64,000 bases of DNA from NCBI RefSeq assembly GCF_040581485.1, contig NC_090133.1:18972001-19036000 (forward strand), in the 5' to 3' direction. This document shows, in pieces, positions 58,097 to 64,000 of this stretch. The notes under the pieces are model-generated. The model saw only the letters and a program-made list of their open reading frames with translations. It ran no database searches and had not been told where the DNA came from. The stretch comes from Linepithema humile. Lineage: Eukaryota; Arthropoda; Insecta; Hymenoptera; Formicidae. The translations under genes and the position numbers were made by a program. Numbering within the stretch: position 1 is the first letter of the stretch; the number at the start of each line of letters is the position of its first letter.

Positions 58097-61000
58097 ATGG
58101 AAAATAATGTGAATAATCGAAAGAAAAGAGCCTCGGAGAAGTCTAATGAGCATCAGACTAAACGCTCTAAGCACATCGAAAGTGATGATGCTGTGACAGA
58201 GGTACTTTAGATAATGAATTATGTTATAGCAATGATAATTGTTTCAACTGTGAAATAAACTTATAACATTCATTAAGTATTAAACTTTGAAACATTATTG
58301 AATATAACTAGAGTTAATGATTTTATTGATTGAGTAGGATTGTTGATATACAAGCATAAGTTATATGTCAGCAATGATATCGATATTTATCATGCTATTG
58401 CTTTATTTACAGTATACAGCTGGAAAAGTGAAAAAGATTCGGGTTCGTAACTTTATGTGTCACGAAGCTTTGGAGATAACATTAAATGAGAATGTCAATT
58501 TTATTGTGGGGCGCAATGGCAGTGGTAAAAGCGCTATATTGACAGCATTAACTGTAGGACTTGGTGCAAAGGCTAATGTGACGAGCAGAGGAACCTCTAT
58601 TAGAGGTATTACTATGTTATAATTTGTTTTTCATTGCATTTATATTGCAATTTAATAAGATTTTGCTTAATGATACTTTATATGCAATTTTAATGATACA
58701 AATTGTTTCTGTGATGTTTCAGAGTTTATAAAGAAGGGTACAAATAATGCTATCATTGAGATAACATTAAGTAACAAAGGAGATACTGCATACAAGTCTG
58801 AGATTTATGGTGATGTGATTACCGTTATACGTATCATTGGAACTACTTACGCATACAAGATTAAAAATTGGAGAGGTATGTAGAATATAAACTTTCTTAT
58901 TGATTCAAATGATTATGATATACATATATATATATTCATAGCAAAATATATATATTTGCAGGAGATATCATCTCTACAAAACGTGAAGAATTAGACAATA
59001 TTATAACAACGATGAACATACAAATTGATAATCCAATATCTGTTTTGAATCAGGATATTTCGAGAACATTTCTAGTTAGTTCTAAGCCTAGTGAAAAGTA
59101 CAATCTGTTCATGAAAGCCACTCTCTTAAATACTATAGAAAAAAATTATAATGAAGCTCGAGAGATATGCGAAGAAGAATATAAAAAATTAAAACAATAT
59201 TCTGAGGTATATTTGCTAGCTTTAGTTAATTCTGTTTTATTATAGAGGATTAGTCCTTAGTTTTTATTATGTTTCAGGCATTGTCACAAGTAAGGAAAGA
59301 AATCCAAAAATTGAAGGAAAATATCCATAGAGTGGAAGAAATAGATGCATCACGTGCGGAGTTAAATGATCTTGAAATGGAACTTCAGTGGGCTAAGGTG
59401 AGTCAGAGAGTCTGAAAAAATGTAGGAGCTTGCTTGCAAAGTAATATTGTTTATTTTAAGACTAACAATTATATTTATTATCTAGGCTATTGTGGAAGAA
59501 AGTAAGCTTTGTAAGATTCAGGAAACGTTAAAGATGTATGAAGATCAATTGCAAGATCTTCAAAATATGGAGGCATCTGTGGGAACTAAAGATGAAGAAA
59601 TTGATGAAAAAATCAAGTAAGAAAATTAATTTGTAACTAGAGTAAAATTTATACAATTTTCTAGAATTGCTATTGTTCTTAATAGTAACTATATTTTTTT
59701 AAATTTACACTACAAGAGCTATATGATAATCAAGATTGGAAAAAATTACTTTGACATATTGTTCTTCTATGTATTAACAGAGAAGTGAAACAAAAAATTC
59801 AGCAAGCAGAACAGGAAGCAATAGATAGCAGCGAAGCATTTAAAAGCGCAAAGGAGAAATATTTGGCTGCAAATGAGACATATCACAACAAGCAGCGTGA
59901 GTGGCGTTCAGCAGCGAATAAAAGAAAGCGATTAGAAGATGATATTAATTTGCTAAAGAAAGAAATTCAAAAGTTAGAAGGGTAAAAGAATATTTATAAT
60001 ATTTTGTCTTAAATGTACTTTAAGTTTATGATAATAAATGTATTGTCATATACATTTTTTTCCAGCTGCAATCTTGAAGAACATAATAAAAGAAGAGAAG
60101 AAACAGAACGTCTATCACAGTTAGAAGAACGACTGGACGAACTCGGAGCTTCCTTGCGCACAAAGCAAACCGAATTGATGCATTTAGAAGCTGATAAGAT
60201 GCGACTTTCGCAAGAAGTACAATCCGCCAAAATTGAAATAGATAATTCAAATTGGCGCGTAGGTAAATATTATGCATTAATGACAAATTGATGTCTTAAT
60301 GATAATTTAATATTAATCATTTATTTGTGTCTATATAAAAATAAGTTTTTATATTTTTGAAATTATAGAAAAGATAAAAAAGGAATTAATTGCGTTCGAG
60401 CAACAATCTGATAACGCACTAAGTGTGTTTGGACCAAATATACCGCGTCTACTGAGGAGAATTGAAGAGGAATATAAAAAAGGGCGATTCAAGGAAAAGC
60501 CACGTGGTCCTATTGGTATTTAAAATTATTTCGAAAAATGGTGTTATAAAATCGCCCAGATTTATTTTATTTATATAATTATGTAACAGGTGCTTATATA
60601 AAAATGAAGGATGCAGCGTGGGCGCCAGCAGTGGAAAGTTACCTAGGTTCTCGCCTTCTTGGTTCGTTTTGTGTGGATAACAATCAAGATGCCAAATTCT
60701 TGAACGGCATCATGAAGGAAATTTACTACAACGAAAACTTCCCCCAAATTATATCTAGCAAGTTCTTTCATAAGGTACGAATGTAATCTGCAATATATTT
60801 GATGAAAAAATGTATTTGAAAAAAATGTATTGAAAATATTAAAAATCAATGTATCATACATAAATATTTAACATCTCTTTAACTAATAATAATTTTTATT
60901 TTTGAGATTTTTTTAGATACAGGCTTAGGTTTATATAAATTTAGATTATTAGCAATAATATAATTATATATATATAAAATTAACAGCTTTTTGTATGCGT

Positions 61001-63473
61001 TTTTATTTTAGATGCACGATGTTAGACGTCACTGCACTCAATCGCCACACCATTCTAATCTGCTAGAGGCTATGGTTATAGAAGATCCCATCGTGGCTAA
61101 TGCCTTGATCGATCAACGTGAGATTGAATGTATTCTCCTTATACCAAAGAGTACAGAGGCATGCGAGATAATGTCAGACAGAACGAAAGTACCAAAGAAT
61201 TGCAAGAGAGCGTTTACTCAGCGAGGTGACGTATTCTATCCTGATCCAAATTATAGGACTTACGGCGGAAGGTGTAATGGACGCGCTAAATTCCTTCAAG
61301 TTTCTACCATGGAAGCGATGCAGTGAGTACAATTTTATGTAATTTTTTATCGATAATTTTATTGTTTTATAAGTAAAGAAAAGATTTATATGTATAATTA
61401 TTTATATTAATGTGTTTTTTTTTTTCTTTTTTTTTATAGAACACTAAAAGAAGACCTTCAGGTAGCGGAAAATAAAAAGCAGGATGCCATTATAGCACAC
61501 AAAACTGTATGTGATAAAATAAAACGTACTAATTCTGAATTAAATCACGTTAGCACGACAGTTGGCAAGCTAAAATCCGCGCAAAGTGAATGCACTAATT
61601 TGATTAATGAATTAAAATATAAAATGGATTCGAGCAATGCTACATCGGCTGATGTTTTTGTAAGTATTCAAAATTATTTTGATACTATTTATTTTATTAT
61701 TATAGCAATAATTATATAATTTGATTTATTGTATTTTCTAATTCTTTCTCTCAAGATTAAACCTCTATTTATCTATCTATACCTTTGTCTTGCATCATAA
61801 TTTTCATACAATCAGGCGCTTTATTATCGAAAACGGAAGTTAATTTGATTTATTGTTTATAGCGGAATGAAGCTGCAGAATTAGAAAAGAAGTTGGCGCA
61901 GGAAAACGCCGCAGAGAAGCTTCTTGCTGAGAACGTAAAGGAATTTCAGAAAAATGTAGAATCTCTCAACACCGAGGTCAAACGTTGCAGAGACTTAAGG
62001 CACAATTTAAACACAATAATTGATCCCCTCAAGGTATGTCTCTATTCTCTGTTGTATTTTTAATTATTAGAATATCTATTTTAATAGGGGAATAATTAAC
62101 ACTACATGTGTTTGCAGGATCAAATAAGAGAGTTTACACTGCAGAAAGAAAGACATCGACAGAAGTGTATGCGCGCCACTCGGAAGTTACAGGAAGTTCG
62201 CCAAGCTGTGCAATGTGCAACAGGAGAGTTCGAAATACAAGAGAGAGCTACGAAGAAAGCGGTGTCCAATGCCACTTCAAAATATCCTAACAGGATAGAC
62301 ACGACCAGGTTAATATTGCAAATTTGTTTTGCACCAATGTCTATTTTATATATGCAGAATTATTGATGTATTTATTTTAATTTTATCTTTCACAGATCGA
62401 TAAACGAAATCAAAACTTTGTTAAGCGATTTACGGGAAAAGATTTCCGAAGTGGAGCATCAGTATGGCACTATGGATGATTTGCGGAAACAATTGAGAGA
62501 AAAAGAGGAGAAGTATGGAGTGAACATTGAATTTACGTCCAAGTTACGAGAAAGTTGTGAAGTAAGTAAATTTCGTATAATTAAATTGTGAATCTAATTT
62601 TTATCGGCCATTATTTATCGAAATAAATGTTCATACAATACATTCGTATATTTCAGAAACACATTAAACGAGTAAAAGAGCGACAGAAGTTATTTATTGA
62701 ATTGAGGGATCTATACAGTGTTTACGTGCAAAAGTCTTTCACTGATATGCTTTCTCTAAGACAATACCAGGTAATTATAGGAAAATACTTGATCATATTG
62801 TATGGATTTTTATTATTCGAATACTCTTTCACTCGTTCGTTTTGCTAGGGCACTGTGGTGATCGATCACGTTAACAAAGTGCTTGACTTAAGCGTTAGTG
62901 CGCGGGACAACAAGATCGACAACAACAGCAACAACACCAGGTCGCTCTCGGGAGGCGAGCGATCTTACTCAACAGTCGCCTTTATCTTGGCCCTCTGGGA
63001 TTGCATTCAACTACCTTTTTATTTTCTTGACGAGTTTGATGTGTTTATGGTAAATGATCACACTCATATATCCCAATAGGTTCTTCACGTATAATTACTT
63101 TCTGTTATATGTATATTTGTTTATTTACAGGACAAAGTAAATCGACGGGTGATAATGGATATTCTTTTGGAACACACCAGAACGCATAAGCAGAGTCAAT
63201 TCGCTTTTCTCACACCTTTAGATACGTCGGATATTCTTGCCGAGGATTATATAACAATTCATCAGTAAGTAAAAATTCTTGCAATTATCAATTTAGAAAA
63301 TAAATTTAAATATTTTTTATTGTCTTGAATATTTCTTTAGACATTTTATATGGTGTTATTTAATTGGAGTTTTTAAATTATTAAATCAGAAGAATTTTAT
63401 TGCGTCATAACGCTTTGATGCACATTTTTTTTTTAGATTAGAACCACCAGAGAGGAGAGGTCTGAGTCAGTAA
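58097..63473 (+). CDS. SMC6: SMC6, structural maintenance of chromosomes protein 6
   Basis: Nineteen exons (58097-58201, 58413-58605, 58723-58875, 58962-59206, 59278-59397, 59486-59616, 59781-59981, 60066-60262, 60369-60515, 60590-60774, 61012-61322, 61440-61659, 61863-62033, 62118-62308, 62396-62561, 62657-62770, 62849-63049, 63131-63264, 63437-63473) keep frame throughout and give 1073 residues, close to human SMC6. Walker A is GRNGSGKSAI (about 65-80), the family segment NPISVLNQD...EKYNLFMKAT follows, long coiled coils flank a hinge at about 500-660 (AAWAPAVESYLG), and the C-terminal lobe has signature LSGGERSYSTVAF and Walker B FYFLDEFDVFM. With SMC5 it forms the SMC5/6 ATPase for recombination repair and chromosome segregation. 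A basic N-terminal tail (KRKKRAS-like) precedes the head. The gene looks intact. Confidence 0.96.
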
Positions 63474-64000
63474 ATACCTGAATGCTGCTTTTTTTTTCCA
63501 GTGATAGGATTTCTTTTTTGTTGTTCGCATTCAGGTATGAGAACATATTTGATTCTGTCGTAAACAAACGCACGTAAACTCGTCTAGCAATAAGAATAAT
63601 TTATGCTATCGTTTTTAGTTGAAAAATAAGTTTTAAATATTTATTATCACACATTCATATAAGAAGATACGTATGCAGAATGATAATCAAATTTATTTTT
63701 GTGAGTCCATTTTATGTAAGAATAGCGGCAAATCTTACGTTTGCATACATGTGATAAATACTTTAAAGGTGGAGTGATCTTCAACAAAGTTTTTATTTGA
63801 AAAGTGATACACATGTCAAAGAATAAGATTTTTGTTATCAAAACATTAAAAGTGCCTTCGATATTGCATATGAAATTTTTTTTATAATAAAAGTCAGTTA
63901 ATGGCCTAAATGCTTTTCCATGATCCATTAAAAATCTGGGTCCCATCCTTTTCCAAAATCTGTTTCCAAATTTATCTAAATGAAATTAATTATTTATAAA
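63474..64000. other. SMC6 3' flank with small hairpin
   Basis: ATACCTGAATGC (63474-63485) and its exact complement GCATTCAGGTAT (63527-63538) form a 12-bp stem directly after the SMC6 stop, with a T-rich loop. AT-rich sequence follows. A 99-codon minus-strand frame (63946-63647) has no recognisable domain and is not called a gene. Confidence 0.5.

Noticed and set aside
63647..63946. 99-codon minus-strand frame after SMC6
   Set aside because: AT-rich, no domain and no splice or start context; not called a gene.
1..64000. CRISPR arrays, rRNA, or operon-type features
   Set aside because: The window has eukaryotic intron-containing genes and no regularly spaced repeats or rRNA-like blocks. tRNA genes were not systematically searchable by eye.

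Overview
The window is nuclear DNA of an insect, most likely a hymenopteran and possibly an ant. That is an inference from gene structure (many short introns, AT-rich introns beside CpG-rich promoters) and from the proteins; no species-diagnostic sequence was identified. Six cellular genes, one small unrecognised gene and two transposable elements can be supported.

Layout. 1-2813: non-coding, with a long diverged inverted repeat (1258-1722) and AT microsatellites. 2814-5538 (-): a RING/B-box/coiled-coil protein ending in a cyclophilin-like domain whose catalytic arginine appears to be lost. 5539-9803: CpG-rich promoter-like DNA and microsatellites around an AT-rich core. 9804-10998 (+): the C-terminal exons of NPLOC4 (Npl4), without its N-terminal exons in this window. 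11432-11971 (-): TPRKB, the Cgi121 subunit of KEOPS. 12945-13880 (+): a small Cys-rich protein of unknown function.

19039-45061 (+) is the centre of the window: a single serpin gene. Seven constitutive exons encode a signal peptide and the serpin body up to the reactive-centre-loop hinge and end in splice phase 1. They are followed by a 17-kb array of alternative last coding exons, each encoding P7 of the loop through to the C-terminus and its own stop. I count 21 intact cassettes, one cassette with a single-base frameshift, one degraded cassette and several possible relics. The predicted P1 residues differ widely (Arg, Lys, Leu, Tyr, Phe, Ala, Val, Met, Glu and others, plus one KRKR furin-like site), so one locus could produce a repertoire of protease inhibitors. 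Seven consecutive cassettes (29933-33719) carry a related block about 50-85 nt upstream of the acceptor. In the best copies it can base-pair with one site in the intron just after the last constitutive exon (26756-26773). This resembles the docking/selector logic of Dscam mutually exclusive splicing, and I regard it as the most interesting candidate for an undescribed system here.

46699-50331 (-): a large Myb/SANT-like protein with a Gln/Asn-rich middle. 50704-56347: a 5.6-kb P-type (THAP) DNA transposon whose arms are 1.2-kb inverted copies of its own 5' end; the full transposase copy carries a one-base frameshift in its THAP exon. 58097-63473 (+): a complete 19-exon SMC6 gene with CCAAT and E2F-like sites upstream. 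63474-64000: 3' flank.
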